Assembly (NCBI RefSeq): GCF_000091325.1
Contig: NC_014012.1
Span: 3,604,500 to 3,668,499, forward strand
Origin: Shewanella violacea DSS12
GTDB taxonomy: Bacteria > Pseudomonadota > Gammaproteobacteria > Enterobacterales > Shewanellaceae
Length of the DNA stretch: 64,000 nt
Direction of reading: 5' to 3'
The position numbers were made by a program, and so were the translations under genes. Below are positions 9,912 to 19,150 of the stretch, in pieces (within the stretch, counting starts at the first letter, position 1; every line of letters begins with the position of its first letter). A model generated the notes under the pieces. The model searched no databases. It had not been told where the DNA came from and saw only the letters and a list, made by a program, of their open reading frames with translations.

Positions 9912-10150
9912 GATATCAAGTTGAAATATCGAAAGAGAACAAATTACTTTTCAAAGTAGAGATAGAAAATATTAATAAGAAAGATAGAGATGATGCACTT
10001 GAAATACTCTTGAATCGATTTCCTCTTAATGCTGGATATCAAAGGCACGTTTTATACTCAGACAGTGAAACTCGATACTTAAAAATGACCAACAAAAGTA
10101 TAGAGATTTTGGCCGCGCAGCCAATCTTCAAGTCTATGGGCTTACGATAA
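9908..10150 (+). CDS. Unknown 80-residue protein in the amidotransferase-MOSC group
   Basis: This 80-residue charged soluble protein begins MRYQVEISKENK. Its start overlaps the amidotransferase stop by four bases, a sign of translational coupling. The pattern of short strands followed by a helix (RDDALEILLNRF) suggests a small alpha/beta fold. I do not recognise a family. The MOSC gene starts 51 bases downstream. Confidence 0.6.
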   Translation: MRYQVEISKENKLLFKVEIENINKKDRDDALEILLNRFPLNAGYQRHVLYSDSETRYLKMTNKSIEILAAQPIFKSMGLR

Positions 10151-10201
10151 AAGAGCAGTACCTTGCTACTAACAACTTCAAGGTAAAAACTAGAGGTATA
10201 T

Positions 10202-10891
10202 ATGAAAAAGATAGGAATGGTAAATGCTGTATTGGTAGGGAAAATAGTGCCATTTGCTAAAGGTTCACAAAGTGCAATAAATAAGAAGTTAACGACTGAT
10301 CGCCAACAGGCCTCAAGGTTGGGGTTTATTCATGACGAACAAGGTGATCGACGTTTTCACGGTGGAGTCGAAAAAGCGCTTCACTGCTATGCGAGTGAGC
10401 ACTACCCGGAATGGCGCAAAGAACTAGGTGAAAAACCAATATTTCAAGCCCTAGGCGCTTTTGGTGAGAATATTAGTTCAATAGGTCTGAACGAAGATAC
10501 AATTTGCCTAAAAGATAAGATTCGTATCGGAACAACACTGCTTGAAGTATCACAAGGGCGAATGCCCTGTTGGAAATTGAATATTAGATTTGAACAGCAT
10601 GATATGGCACAAAGACTACAGAATACCTTACGAACTGGCTGGTATTTTAGAGTATTAGATGAAGGATATATAGGAGAAGGCGACGAGATTATCCTCTGTG
10701 ACCGACCTTACCCTGACTGGCCGTTATCTAGAATAATGAAGTTAATTTTTGAAGGCTGTTTAGACGAGCAAGCACTACAGCAAGTATTAAATTTGCCTTT
10801 AGTCGACTCATGGAGAAAGCTAGTAGAGAATCGCTTGGAAAAACACTTGGTTGAAGACTGGTCTTCTCGCCTATATGGTCCCGAAGAGTAA
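10202..10891 (+). CDS. MOSC domain protein, YiiM-like
   Basis: This 229-residue protein contains the MOSC fold: DRRFHGGVEKALHCY, FGENISSIGLNED, and the conserved Cys in QGRMPCWKLNIRF (about residue 124). It is followed by the C-terminal 3-alpha extension typical of YiiM. YiiM-type proteins protect against N-hydroxylated base analogues and carry molybdenum-related chemistry. A site AGAGG lies 5 bases before the ATG. It is probably the last gene of the three-gene group starting at 9180. Confidence 0.87.
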   Translation: MKKIGMVNAVLVGKIVPFAKGSQSAINKKLTTDRQQASRLGFIHDEQGDRRFHGGVEKALHCYASEHYPEWRKELGEKPIFQALGAFGENISSIGLNEDTICLKDKIRIGTTLLEVSQGRMPCWKLNIRFEQHDMAQRLQNTLRTGWYFRVLDEGYIGEGDEIILCDRPYPDWPLSRIMKLIFEGCLDEQALQQVLNLPLVDSWRKLVENRLEKHLVEDWSSRLYGPEE

Positions 10892-11005
10892 ACCTAATAT
10901 AGGTGAGCGATTCACAGACTCACTTGATGATTATTAGTCCTAGGACCGCAACATCAGTTTTGACTAATAGATAATTAAGATTTTTATAGATATGAATAAA
11001 TAATG

Positions 11006-11166
11006 AAACTGCAAGGTATCTGGAGAAACATCTTCGACCCCTTCCCCTCGAGTATAACTGCCGAAAAGAATGCTCACCTGAGCATCCACAATTAACGCTT
11101 GGTTTTGACGGCCCATTGCACTTCATGGGTTTTCAGCTCAGGCAGCTGATTTAATGAAGTATTCAT
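11006..11166 (-). pseudogene. Decayed N-terminal part of a nucleotidyltransferase/HEPN gene
   Basis: The minus strand from an ATG at 11166 reads MNTSLNQLPELKTHEVQW, like the LDHLPxxKxxEL opening of MNT/HEPN nucleotidyltransferases. After a frameshift it reads ALIVDAQVSILFGSYTRGEG and then VEDVSPDT. ILFGSYxRGxxVED is the nucleotidyltransferase motif of that family. The gene then runs into unrelated A+T-rich DNA. Its continuation appears to be the fragment at 7458-7706. An AAACTG hexamer occurs at both break points (7701-7706 and 11006-11011). Confidence 0.7.
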
Positions 11167-11229
11167 GGTCTTTATAATCAGACTCAGACAAGGTATTACC
11201 TATACTCAAAATCAATTAGCGAAAAAAGA

Positions 11230-11724
11230 CTAAGCGAAATAGTAAGCTAACACCTGCAAACAGATCAGCGAGAAAATACCGGCCAGTACATCATCGATCA
11301 TGATACCAAAACCGCCTTCTACCTTGGCATCAAGCCAACGAATCGGCCAAGGCTTTAAGATATCGAAGAAGCGAAATAAGGCGAAGCCCACCACTAACCA
11401 GATCCAGCCCGCGGGAGCCGCTATCATGGTGATAAGTAATCCGGCAATTTCATCCCATACGATAGCCCCATGATCATGAACCCCCATATCTTTAGCGGCC
11501 TTATCACAGATATAAAAACCTGCAAGCACACTCAACAAGGTGAGCGCCAGATACCAAGGTAGGCTAAGGGGAGCCATCAGCAGGAATAACGGAATAGCGG
11601 CTAAGGTACCAAAGGTTCCCGGCGCTTTTGCCGCGAGTCCAGAACCAAATCCAAGTGCTAAAAAGTGGATGGGGTTCTTCAGGGAAAGATGAGTTAACGC
11701 TTTGTCTTTAGATAATATGTTCAT
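11230..11724 (-). CDS. pgpA: Phosphatidylglycerophosphatase A
   Basis: This 164-residue inner-membrane protein dephosphorylates phosphatidylglycerophosphate in phosphatidylglycerol synthesis. The family landmarks are GFGSGLAAKAPGTFGTLAAIP near the N-terminus, WDEIAGLLITM in the middle and DDVLAGIFS near the end. There are four hydrophobic segments. The start ATG overlaps the thiL end by one base, and thiL-pgpA is the usual order in gamma-proteobacteria. Confidence 0.95.
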   Translation of the reverse strand: MNILSKDKALTHLSLKNPIHFLALGFGSGLAAKAPGTFGTLAAIPLFLLMAPLSLPWYLALTLLSVLAGFYICDKAAKDMGVHDHGAIVWDEIAGLLITMIAAPAGWIWLVVGFALFRFFDILKPWPIRWLDAKVEGGFGIMIDDVLAGIFSLICLQVLAYYFA

Positions 11725-12683
11725 TAGGAAAAATGCTCAAAACCTATGTTGGTCAGATTAAATGCCTCTCCATTGCGTATTAATCTCAGTTGTTTGTCTG
11801 ACGTCACCTGTCCCACCTGGGTAAATTCGACGCAGGCATTGGCTAAAGCCGTCTCTAAGGCGCCTTTTTGTGCCTCAGGCACAGTAAAGAGCAGTTCATA
11901 ATCCTCACCGCCGGTTAAGGCATAGCTTATGGCTTCTTGCTCTGATACCGAGTCTTTTACAGCCTGGGATAGCGGCAATAGATCCACATCGATAACCGCA
12001 CCAACCTGAGAACGTTTCAGTACATGCAAAATATCCGATGCCAGACCATCTGAGAGATCTATGGCACTCGTGGCCAGATTTCGCAGCGATTGCCCCGCCA
12101 ACACTCTCGGTGTCGGGTAGTAATGACGATTAATCAAATATTCGTTATATTCAACATCCACTCGCCTGTTACCTCGTATAACATCCAGGCCTAGTGCCGA
12201 GTCACCTAAGGTGCCGGTGACATAAATCCAGTCACCATTCTTGGCACCGCTTCGAGTCAGCGCGGTTCCAGTGGGCACTAACCCATTGATGGTGATGCTA
12301 ATCGCACGCGGGCCACGAGTCGTGTCTCCACCTATGAGCGACACTCCGTAATACTCGGCGGCATCGAACAAACCTGTACTAAACTGCTCTAACCAGGTCT
12401 CATCCACATCAGGCAAAGTTAATGCCAGAGTCATCCATGCAGGCTCGGCGCCCATGGAAGCGAGATCGGATAAGTTAACTGCAAGGGATTTATAGCCTAA
12501 AGCTTGAGGAGGTATATCGGGGTAAAAATGGACATTCTCAACTAAGGTGTCACAGGAGATGGCAATGGATTTATTAGGAGCGGCCTGTACCAGCGCACAA
12601 TCATCACCTATGCCCAACTCGACATCACGGCGCGTTTGACCACGGCGATTAAAGAAGTGTTCGATTAATTGAAATTCTTTCAA
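11724..12683 (-). CDS. thiL: Thiamine-monophosphate kinase
   Basis: ThiL phosphorylates thiamine monophosphate to thiamine pyrophosphate. The 319-residue protein has ELGIGDDCALV, AVNLSDLASMGAEP, GGDTTRGP and AIDLSDGLASD, the ATP and magnesium motifs of the PurM/ThiL fold. The start is a TTG at 12683, because a stop codon lies two codons upstream and no ATG fits the N-terminus (KEFQLIEHFF). A terminator separates it from nusB, so thiL-pgpA may have its own promoter. Confidence 0.95.
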   Translation of the reverse strand: MKEFQLIEHFFNRRGQTRRDVELGIGDDCALVQAAPNKSIAISCDTLVENVHFYPDIPPQALGYKSLAVNLSDLASMGAEPAWMTLALTLPDVDETWLEQFSTGLFDAAEYYGVSLIGGDTTRGPRAISITINGLVPTGTALTRSGAKNGDWIYVTGTLGDSALGLDVIRGNRRVDVEYNEYLINRHYYPTPRVLAGQSLRNLATSAIDLSDGLASDILHVLKRSQVGAVIDVDLLPLSQAVKDSVSEQEAISYALTGGEDYELLFTVPEAQKGALETALANACVEFTQVGQVTSDKQLRLIRNGEAFNLTNIGFEHFS

Positions 12684-12751
12684 GGATTAGTCTGCCCGTA
12701 TCTAAGTAAGATAAGTACATCTGATTTTATGATAAATACTGGATTCGCGAG

Positions 12752-12786
12752 GCAAAAAAAATGGCATCCTAAGATGCCGTTTTTCG
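12752..12786 (-). terminator. Rho-independent terminator after nusB
   Basis: Stem GGCATC (12763-12768) and GATGCC (12773-12778) has an A-run on the left and a T-run on the right. On the minus strand this gives a hairpin followed by about eight T, ending the ribH-nusB transcript. Confidence 0.8.
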
Positions 12787-12788
12787 TA

Positions 12789-13193
12789 TTACTTACGACC
12801 CACTATCTTGTCGAGAATACCGTTGACAAACTTATGGCCATCTTCTGCACCAAAAGTTTTTGCCAGCTCGATAGCTTCGTTAATAGCAACCTTATAAGGC
12901 ACATCCTTGCGGAATGTAAGCTCATAGGTCGCCATTCTCAATATCGCTTTCTCGATGGGCGAAACTTCATTAAATGGACGCTCTACATGAGGAATAATGA
13001 GTTCATCTATTTGAGCGTGTTTTGTTGCTGTTCCTGTGAATAACTCACGGAAATATGCGACATCGATACCATCGATTTTTTGCTCTGTAAGAAACTCATG
13101 CTCCACATCGGCAATATTATTTCCGCTTAACTGCCAAGAATAAATGGCTTGTACGGCTAAACGGCGGGCCTTGCGGCGCTCTGAAGGTTTCAT
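12789..13193 (-). CDS. nusB: Transcription antitermination protein NusB
   Basis: NusB is a 134-residue all-helical RNA-binding protein that pairs with NusE (S10) in rRNA antitermination. Landmarks are [19 protein letters not shown] at the N-terminus, [14 protein letters not shown] in the middle and [25 protein letters not shown] at the C-terminus. It is eight bases downstream of ribH on the same strand, the standard order. Confidence 0.97.
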   Translation of the reverse strand: MKPSERRKARRLAVQAIYSWQLSGNNIADVEHEFLTEQKIDGIDVAYFRELFTGTATKHAQIDELIIPHVERPFNEVSPIEKAILRMATYELTFRKDVPYKVAINEAIELAKTFGAEDGHKFVNGILDKIVGRK

Positions 13194-13201
13194 CTTTATT
13201 C

Positions 13202-13684
13202 CTAATCTTGCAACTGCTGTTCTAGTTCTTGCAGGACGTTAACCATCTCCAGCAGACCAAGTGCGGCTTCACCACCCTTGTTACCTGCCTTAGTACCAGA
13301 GCGTTCAATCGCTTGCTCTATTGTATCGGTAGTTAACACACCGAATGAGACAGGAATATCAAACTCAAGTGCAACTTGAGCTAGTCCCTTGTTACATTCA
13401 CCTGCAACAAAATCAAAATGTGGCGTTCCACCACGGATCACTGCACCGAGCGCAATAATTCCATCGAACTTACCGCTAGCGGCAACACGACGTGCGGCTA
13501 AAGGCAGCTCTACGGCTCCGGGGACTCGTACGACTGTGATGTTATCATCAGCGACTTGACCGAAACGCTTTAGTGTATCAACCGCGCCTTCGAGTAAACT
13601 CTCAACAAGAAAACTATTGAAACGTGATACTACGATAGCAACCTTGGCGTTTTTCGACTCGATATTACCTTGAACTATGTTCAT
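13202..13684 (-). CDS. ribH: 6,7-dimethyl-8-ribityllumazine synthase
   Basis: This enzyme joins the pyrimidine intermediate and dihydroxybutanone phosphate in riboflavin synthesis. The 160-residue protein has VSRFNSFL near the start, [29 protein letters not shown] with the catalytic His, and [15 protein letters not shown]. It sits between ribBX and nusB in the rib block (the gene is called ribE in E. coli). Confidence 0.97.
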   Translation of the reverse strand: MNIVQGNIESKNAKVAIVVSRFNSFLVESLLEGAVDTLKRFGQVADDNITVVRVPGAVELPLAARRVAASGKFDGIIALGAVIRGGTPHFDFVAGECNKGLAQVALEFDIPVSFGVLTTDTIEQAIERSGTKAGNKGGEAALGLLEMVNVLQELEQQLQD

Positions 13685-13807
13685 TTATCTTACCTAAATT
13701 AGCTAATTTAACCGGCTCGGGCACGGAAGAGGCGGTATGATATCACAGCGCCTTAAGTTGTTCTCCATGCAAATCACAAGAATTTATTTAATTTGAATAG
13801 ATTTTAT

Positions 13808-14911
13808 CTATTCACTTATGTACTCGGTCACTTCTAAGCCGAAACCCGAAAGTGAATGATAACGTTTAGGAGAGCTGAGTAGACGCATCTTAGTCACTCC
13901 AACGTTGGCGAGGATCTGAGATCCTACCCCCACTTGACGAGAAGTTCCTTTCCACTTAGCTGCCGCAAGTGTCTGGCCACTGTCTTCAAGCTCGAAGGCT
14001 TTTACTTTTGCAAGAATATCACTGCTATGCTCTCTATTTCCCAAGAGAACTAAGACTCCGCCTTCATCGGCAATACGTTGCATCGCCTTCTCAAGGGACC
14101 AACTACGCTTCTGATCACGTTCCGAATGTAGTAGATCATTGAAGGTATTTTGCAGATGCACGCGTACCAAGACTTCCTCTTTAACTTCACCCTTGATCAA
14201 TACATAGTGGAGCTGATTATCGATAGTGTCTCTAAAAGTCAGCATGTCGAATTCACCGAAACGTGTTGGCAGCTTACACTTAGCCTCACGTACCACATTA
14301 CTCTCTTTGGTATTTCGATATTCGATAAGGTCGGCTATGGTGCCCATTTTAAGACCATGTTTTTTAGCAAAAATTTCAAGGTCAGGACGACGAGCCATGG
14401 TGCCATCTTCATTCAATATTTCGACAATCACAGATGATGCTTCAAAACCTGCCAGTCTGGCTAAATCACAGCCCGCCTCGGTATGACCGGCGCGAATAAG
14501 CACGCCGCCCTCTTTAGCCATCAAGGGAAAGATATGACCAGGCTGTACGATATCACTAGGCTTAGCCTCTTTAGCGACTGCGGCTAACACAGTTACCGCT
14601 CTGTCTTGGGCCGAAATACCTGTAGTAACCCCTTCAGCAGCCTCGATAGACATGGTGAAGTTGGTCGAGAACTGGGCATTGTTATTGGTAACCATCAGAG
14701 GTAAGTTCAGCTGCTGACAACGTGATTTTGTCAAGGTCTGACAAATTAAACCACGGCCGAAAGTCGCCATAAAGTTAATCGCTTCCGCCGTGACCATGTC
14801 TGCTGCCATGATCAGATCGCCTTCATTCTCACGATCTTCATCGTCCATCAAGATAACCATTTTACCGAGACGAATATCTTCGATGATCTCTTCTATACTG
14901 TGTAACGACAT
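13808..14911 (-). CDS. ribBX: RibBX: dihydroxybutanone phosphate synthase fused to a RibA-like domain without zinc cysteines
   Basis: Residues 1 to about 205 are a complete RibB domain ([46 protein letters not shown] is spread over 125-160) that makes dihydroxybutanone phosphate from ribulose 5-phosphate. Residues about 206-367 align with GTP cyclohydrolase II, but the zinc site (normally C-x10-C-x-C after RVHSE) is absent: the segment [19 protein letters not shown] has no Cys. This is the RibBX variant known from Shewanella oneidensis, in which the C-terminal part lacks cyclohydrolase activity, so a separate ribA is expected elsewhere. No FMN riboswitch was seen upstream. Confidence 0.93.
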   Translation of the reverse strand: MSLHSIEEIIEDIRLGKMVILMDDEDRENEGDLIMAADMVTAEAINFMATFGRGLICQTLTKSRCQQLNLPLMVTNNNAQFSTNFTMSIEAAEGVTTGISAQDRAVTVLAAVAKEAKPSDIVQPGHIFPLMAKEGGVLIRAGHTEAGCDLARLAGFEASSVIVEILNEDGTMARRPDLEIFAKKHGLKMGTIADLIEYRNTKESNVVREAKCKLPTRFGEFDMLTFRDTIDNQLHYVLIKGEVKEEVLVRVHLQNTFNDLLHSERDQKRSWSLEKAMQRIADEGGVLVLLGNREHSSDILAKVKAFELEDSGQTLAAAKWKGTSRQVGVGSQILANVGVTKMRLLSSPKRYHSLSGFGLEVTEYISE

Positions 14912-15020
14912 TGTAAGGCCTTAAAATTTTATAGTTTCGAGTATCTGGTTTAGGCAAAACAGCCAGTGAACCGATATTTTATTATCAATTTAATCTTCTA
15001 TTTGCAGGTTTTGCTAGTCT

Positions 15021-15683
15021 CTAGCGCAAAAAACCCGAGCGAGCTAACAGATCCATAGTCACATTTGACTCAGGCACCGACGCTTCTTTATTGGTATAAG
15101 TCATTAAACGCTCTAAATGACGAGCTATCAAGTCAACTTCGATATTCACCTTGTCACCCGGCTTGAGGCTCTCAAGGGTCGTCTCTCCGGCAGTATGAGG
15201 CACAATTGTCAGTCTAAAACGATTATCTTTCACCTCATTAACTGTCAAGCTGACCCCATCTATGGTTATCGAGCCTTTATGGGCAATATAACGGGCTAAA
15301 TCGACCGGTGCACTCAACCAAAACTCGATGGACTTGCCTCGATATTGCCTGACATCCACACTGGCTACACCGTCAACATGACCGCTAACCATGTGACCAC
15401 CCAACCGGGTTGTTGGAGTCACGGCTTTTTCAAGGTTAACCTTGGTACCAACCTGATATTTGGCAAAGCCTGTCAGACTGACGGTTTCAGCCGAGATATC
15501 GGCGACATATCCATCACTTAAACATTCGACTACGGTCAAACACACGCCATTGGTGGCTATGCTATCCCCAAGACGCACATCGGACAGGTCGAGTTTATTA
15601 CTCGCAACGTTAAGACGAATATCATCGCCTAATCTCTCTATCTTTCTTAAAGTCCCGACTGACTCTATGATCCCGGTAAACAT
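15021..15683 (-). CDS. ribE: Riboflavin synthase, alpha subunit
   Basis: This enzyme dismutates two lumazine molecules to riboflavin. The 220-residue protein consists of two similar barrels: MFTGIIESVG with the GVCLTV segment in the first, and GGHMVSGHVDGVA with the GVSLTVN segment in the second. It is three bases downstream of ribD and in the same operon (also called ribC in E. coli). Confidence 0.97.
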   Translation of the reverse strand: MFTGIIESVGTLRKIERLGDDIRLNVASNKLDLSDVRLGDSIATNGVCLTVVECLSDGYVADISAETVSLTGFAKYQVGTKVNLEKAVTPTTRLGGHMVSGHVDGVASVDVRQYRGKSIEFWLSAPVDLARYIAHKGSITIDGVSLTVNEVKDNRFRLTIVPHTAGETTLESLKPGDKVNIEVDLIARHLERLMTYTNKEASVPESNVTMDLLARSGFLR

Positions 15684-15686
15684 GAA

Positions 15687-16826
15687 TTATGACCTTATTT
15701 TTAACGTCAAACGGGTGTCACCACCCAATTTACGTTCATCGATTAATTCGACGGATGGAATATCTGCCATATCTGTATAATCAGGCAGAGAGATTAAATT
15801 GCGTCCGTTCGAGCCTAAAATTTTCATCGCCTGATAGAGGATTAACTCATCGGCATGATTCTGGCTTATGACACTACCAGCCAGTGTTGCTCCGGCCTCG
15901 ATTAACACCGAATTATAGGTTTTACCTAAGTGAGCAAACAGGGCCGTTAACTCTACTCTGCCATCATTGTCAGATGCCAGAATGAGCCCGGAAACATGTT
16001 GCGGCCAAGTGTCTTTTTCAGCCTGAGGATAATCGATACAAGAAACCAGTAGGATAGGACTGGTAACAGTAAATAACTTAGCCGTGGAGGTGAGTCTGGC
16101 GCGGCTATCGAGTACCACCCTAAGAGGCTGGTGCAATGAGTCTGCATCGACTTGCTCCGATAACAAGCCTAGCTCACTGTGACGTACATTGAGGCATGGG
16201 TCATCCAGCAGCACAGTTTCTATGCCTGTGACCAAGGCTTCATTACGCGCTCTTAGACGCTGCACATCACGGCGAGACTCTGGACCTGTGATCCATTTTG
16301 ATGCGCCGTTACTCAAGGCCGTCTTGCCATCTAGGCTAGAAGCAAGCTTTACCGTCACCCAAGGAAGTCCCCTCTCCATGCGTTTCATAAAACCTGGATT
16401 GATTCCAGCAGCCTCATCACTAAGCAGACCAACATCGACCTCTATGCCAGCATCTCTGAGCATCTTAATGCCTCGACCCGACACTTGAGGATTGGGATCT
16501 TCTACAGCCACTACAACACGGGAAATGCCGTGTTTAATCAGTGCTTCTGCGCAGGGAGGAGTGCGACCATAATGGCTGCAAGGTTCTAAGGTAACATAGG
16601 CTGTTGCGCCCTTTAGAGCAGCTTGACTGGCGCGCTTCGTGGCCATGGCTAAGGCGTGTACCTCGGCATGGGGGCCACCGGCTTGAATATGGAAACCTTC
16701 ACCCAAAATCTGATCATCTAAGGTGATGACGCAACCGACGCAGGGATTAGGGCGAGTGGTATATAAGCCTCGACGTGCAAGTTTGATTGCACGGCTCATA
16801 AATTCAGTATCTTCTATTGACCACAT
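15687..16826 (-). CDS. ribD: Bifunctional pyrimidine deaminase/reductase RibD
   Basis: The N-terminal deaminase has the zinc motif HAEVHAL with EPCSHYGRTPPC. The C-terminal reductase begins near VTVKLASSLDGKTAL and ends with GATLAGS and a VELIDERKLGGDTRLTLK tail. It catalyses two early steps of riboflavin synthesis. The ATG at 16826 (MWSIEDTEFMSRAI) was chosen; the longer frame begins with TTG at 16841 and has no support. It yields 379 residues. It is the first gene of the rib operon, about 50 bases after nrdR. Confidence 0.96.
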   Translation of the reverse strand: MWSIEDTEFMSRAIKLARRGLYTTRPNPCVGCVITLDDQILGEGFHIQAGGPHAEVHALAMATKRASQAALKGATAYVTLEPCSHYGRTPPCAEALIKHGISRVVVAVEDPNPQVSGRGIKMLRDAGIEVDVGLLSDEAAGINPGFMKRMERGLPWVTVKLASSLDGKTALSNGASKWITGPESRRDVQRLRARNEALVTGIETVLLDDPCLNVRHSELGLLSEQVDADSLHQPLRVVLDSRARLTSTAKLFTVTSPILLVSCIDYPQAEKDTWPQHVSGLILASDNDGRVELTALFAHLGKTYNSVLIEAGATLAGSVISQNHADELILYQAMKILGSNGRNLISLPDYTDMADIPSVELIDERKLGGDTRLTLKIRS

Positions 16827-16876
16827 AAGTTCACAGACCAAAAAAGTTTTAAAAAATCACTAATCGATGGAATAGT

Positions 16877-17326
16877 CTACTTCTGCAGTTTGGCGATAGC
16901 ATCACCAAACTCGGAAACATCTTCGAATGCCCGGTAAACCGAGGCAAAACGGATATAGGCGACCTTATCTAGGCCCACCAGCTGATCCATCATCAAATTT
17001 CCGATAAGCTCAGACTTGACCTCACGCTCGCCGGTTCCCCTCAGGGTCGACTTGATTTTGGTCAGGGCCTGTTCAATCTGATCCATAGACACGGGGCGCT
17101 TCTCTACCGCCCTGAGCATTCCGCCCCTGAGTTTATCTTCATCGAAGGGCTGGCGACTGCCATCTTGCTTTACCACTCGTGGCATCACAAGTTCGGCGCC
17201 TTCGAACGTGGTGTATCTCTCGTGACACTGGACACACTCGCGGCGTCGTCTTACCTGATGTCCACCGGCCACCAGACGAGAATCGATCACTTTAGTATCG
17301 GTTGCGCTACAGAAAGGACAATGCAT
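16877..17326 (-). CDS. nrdR: Transcriptional repressor NrdR
   Basis: NrdR represses ribonucleotide reductase genes and senses ATP/dATP. The 149-residue protein has a zinc ribbon with CPFC at residues 3-6 and CVQC near 31-34, followed by an ATP-cone domain ([20 protein letters not shown]). The ATG at 17326 (MHCPFCS) follows GGAGG by four bases. The TTG just upstream would leave only one base of spacing, so it is not the start. It lies between glyA and ribD, as in many gamma-proteobacteria. Confidence 0.96.
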   Translation of the reverse strand: MHCPFCSATDTKVIDSRLVAGGHQVRRRRECVQCHERYTTFEGAELVMPRVVKQDGSRQPFDEDKLRGGMLRAVEKRPVSMDQIEQALTKIKSTLRGTGEREVKSELIGNLMMDQLVGLDKVAYIRFASVYRAFEDVSEFGDAIAKLQK

Positions 17327-17390
17327 CAAGCCTCCAGAAATGAGTGAGAAAAACTAATGACGTTTTTACTCTAACGAAATCACCAACAAA

Positions 17391-17413
17391 AATGGCCGCT
17401 AAATAGCGGCCAT
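17391..17413 (-). terminator. Rho-independent terminator after glyA
   Basis: ATGGCCGCT-AAAT-AGCGGCCAT forms a nine-base-pair G+C-rich stem. On the minus strand it is followed by five T, ending the glyA transcript before nrdR. Confidence 0.85.
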
Positions 17414-17441
17414 CGAAGTTTACCTGAATTAACCTTAAAGG

Positions 17442-18698
17442 TTAACTATAAACAGGGAACTTAGCACACAGATCCAGAACCTGATTCTTAACGCGCTCGA
17501 TAGTACCTTCATTAGTGATGTCATCCAACACATCACACATCCAGTTAGTAATCGCAACCGCTTGCTCTTCTTTGAAACCACGGCGAGTGATAGCCGGAGA
17601 ACCAATACGCAGGCCAGATGTGACAAATGGTGAACGTGGATCGTTCGGTACTGAGTTCTTATTCACTGTGATATTAGCAAGACCCAGAGCCGCATCGGCA
17701 TCTTTACCTGTCATATCTTTACTGATCAAATCCAGCAAGAATAAATGGTTATCGGTACCGCCAGAAACGACATCATAGCCACGATCGATGAAGGTTTTAG
17801 CCATAGCCTTAGCGTTAACAACAACTTGCTTCTGATATACAGTAAACTCAGGCTCTAGGGCTTCTTTAAATGCTACCGCTTTAGCTGCGATAACGTGCAT
17901 CAAAGGACCACCTTGGCCACCAGGGAATACTGCAGAGTTTAGCTTCTTGTAGATAGCTTCATCATCGATAGCCGAAAGAATCAAACCACCGCGCGGACCG
18001 GCTAAGGTCTTATGGGTTGTTGTAGTAACAACGTGAGCGTGTGGCAGAGGGTTCGGGTAGATACCCGCAGCAACCAGACCGGCAACGTGAGCCATATCTA
18101 CGAACAGGTATGCACCAACTTTATCGGCGATTTCACGGAACTTGCTCCAGTCGATGATGCCAGAATAAGCACTGAAACCAGCGATGATCATCTTAGGCTT
18201 GTGCTCAATAGCAAGGCGCTCAACTTCGGCGTAATCGATCTTACCCGTAGTCTCATCGATACCGTACTGAACCGCATTATATAGCTTACCAGAGAAGCTA
18301 ACGTGTGAACCGTGAGTCAGGTGACCACCATGAGCCAGGCTCATGCCTAGTACTGTGTCGCCGCCTTGAAGCAGAGCCATAAATACTGCAGCATTGGCTT
18401 GTGAACCAGAATGTGGTTGCACGTTGGCGTAAGTCGCACCGAAAAGTTCTTTAGCACGAGAAATGGCTAGCGCTTCTGCGATATCTACATACTCACAACC
18501 GCCATAGTAACGCTTACCTGGGTAACCTTCGGCGTACTTATTGGTTAGCTGAGAACCTTGTGCTTCAAGAACACGAGGACTAGCGTAGTTTTCTGAAGCG
18601 ATAAGTTCGATATGCTCTTCCTGACGGCGAGTCTCATCTTCAATCGCTTTAAACAGTTGTGGATCGTAGTCCGCGATATTCATATCTTTTTTCAGCAT
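17442..18698 (-). CDS. glyA: Serine hydroxymethyltransferase
   Basis: GlyA interconverts serine and glycine with tetrahydrofolate and feeds one-carbon metabolism. The 418-residue protein has the PLP lysine in [15 protein letters not shown], the N-terminal [14 protein letters not shown] segment and [16 protein letters not shown] lies about seven bases before the ATG at 18698. It is closely followed by nrdR but separated from it by a terminator. Confidence 0.98.
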   Translation of the reverse strand: MLKKDMNIADYDPQLFKAIEDETRRQEEHIELIASENYASPRVLEAQGSQLTNKYAEGYPGKRYYGGCEYVDIAEALAISRAKELFGATYANVQPHSGSQANAAVFMALLQGGDTVLGMSLAHGGHLTHGSHVSFSGKLYNAVQYGIDETTGKIDYAEVERLAIEHKPKMIIAGFSAYSGIIDWSKFREIADKVGAYLFVDMAHVAGLVAAGIYPNPLPHAHVVTTTTHKTLAGPRGGLILSAIDDEAIYKKLNSAVFPGGQGGPLMHVIAAKAVAFKEALEPEFTVYQKQVVVNAKAMAKTFIDRGYDVVSGGTDNHLFLLDLISKDMTGKDADAALGLANITVNKNSVPNDPRSPFVTSGLRIGSPAITRRGFKEEQAVAITNWMCDVLDDITNEGTIERVKNQVLDLCAKFPVYS

Positions 18699-19150
18699 TA
18701 GTCACTCCAGCTTTAAATTCTTATATGTAGGGTTGCGCGGTAGTCTACAGCGCTATCGTTCACAATCCCAGTGTTTACACCATGAAATCATTTGCTTTTT
18801 GCCATGAGGAAAATTCATCTATCTTGCTCAATTTACCACCTGAGTCCCTATGAGTGATTGTTTTCATCCGATTTATTGACGCCCCTAGGCTAAACTACTC
18901 TTTTAAAATGGCTTATGTGAACTTTTAAAAAACACAGTGTTTCTTTTTTCGCATAGTCACACTAGACCTTAACCACCAAGTCTTGGTTTATTACCGCTAA
19001 ATTTACTATGTTAATCGCATCATTCGGGCCAGAACTTTCCCATGTACTAGCTAAAGGCAATCCGGGTAGCTAAGTTTCTAATAACAGTTTTATGTTCACT
19101 TAGGTTTCGCGTAGAATTGCACCATTATTTGGTCACTCAGTAAATTCATC
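18699..19150. other. Divergent intergenic region glyA / ettA
   Basis: About 450 A+T-rich bases must hold both promoters. I looked for PurR and MetR sites, which control glyA in E. coli, and found nothing convincing. No hairpin or repeat stands out. Confidence 0.5.

Noticed and set aside
10920..11126. 68-codon minus-strand gene with Cys-rich start
   Set aside because: It is an alternative frame through the decayed HEPN-nucleotidyltransferase N-terminus, which explains the sequence better.
14912..15020. FMN riboswitch before ribBX
   Set aside because: The 109 bases lack the conserved stems and the AGGGT...CCC blocks expected for an RFN element.
18699..19150. PurR or MetR sites before glyA
   Set aside because: No sequence matched well enough; short TGA/TCA pairs occur by chance in A+T-rich DNA.
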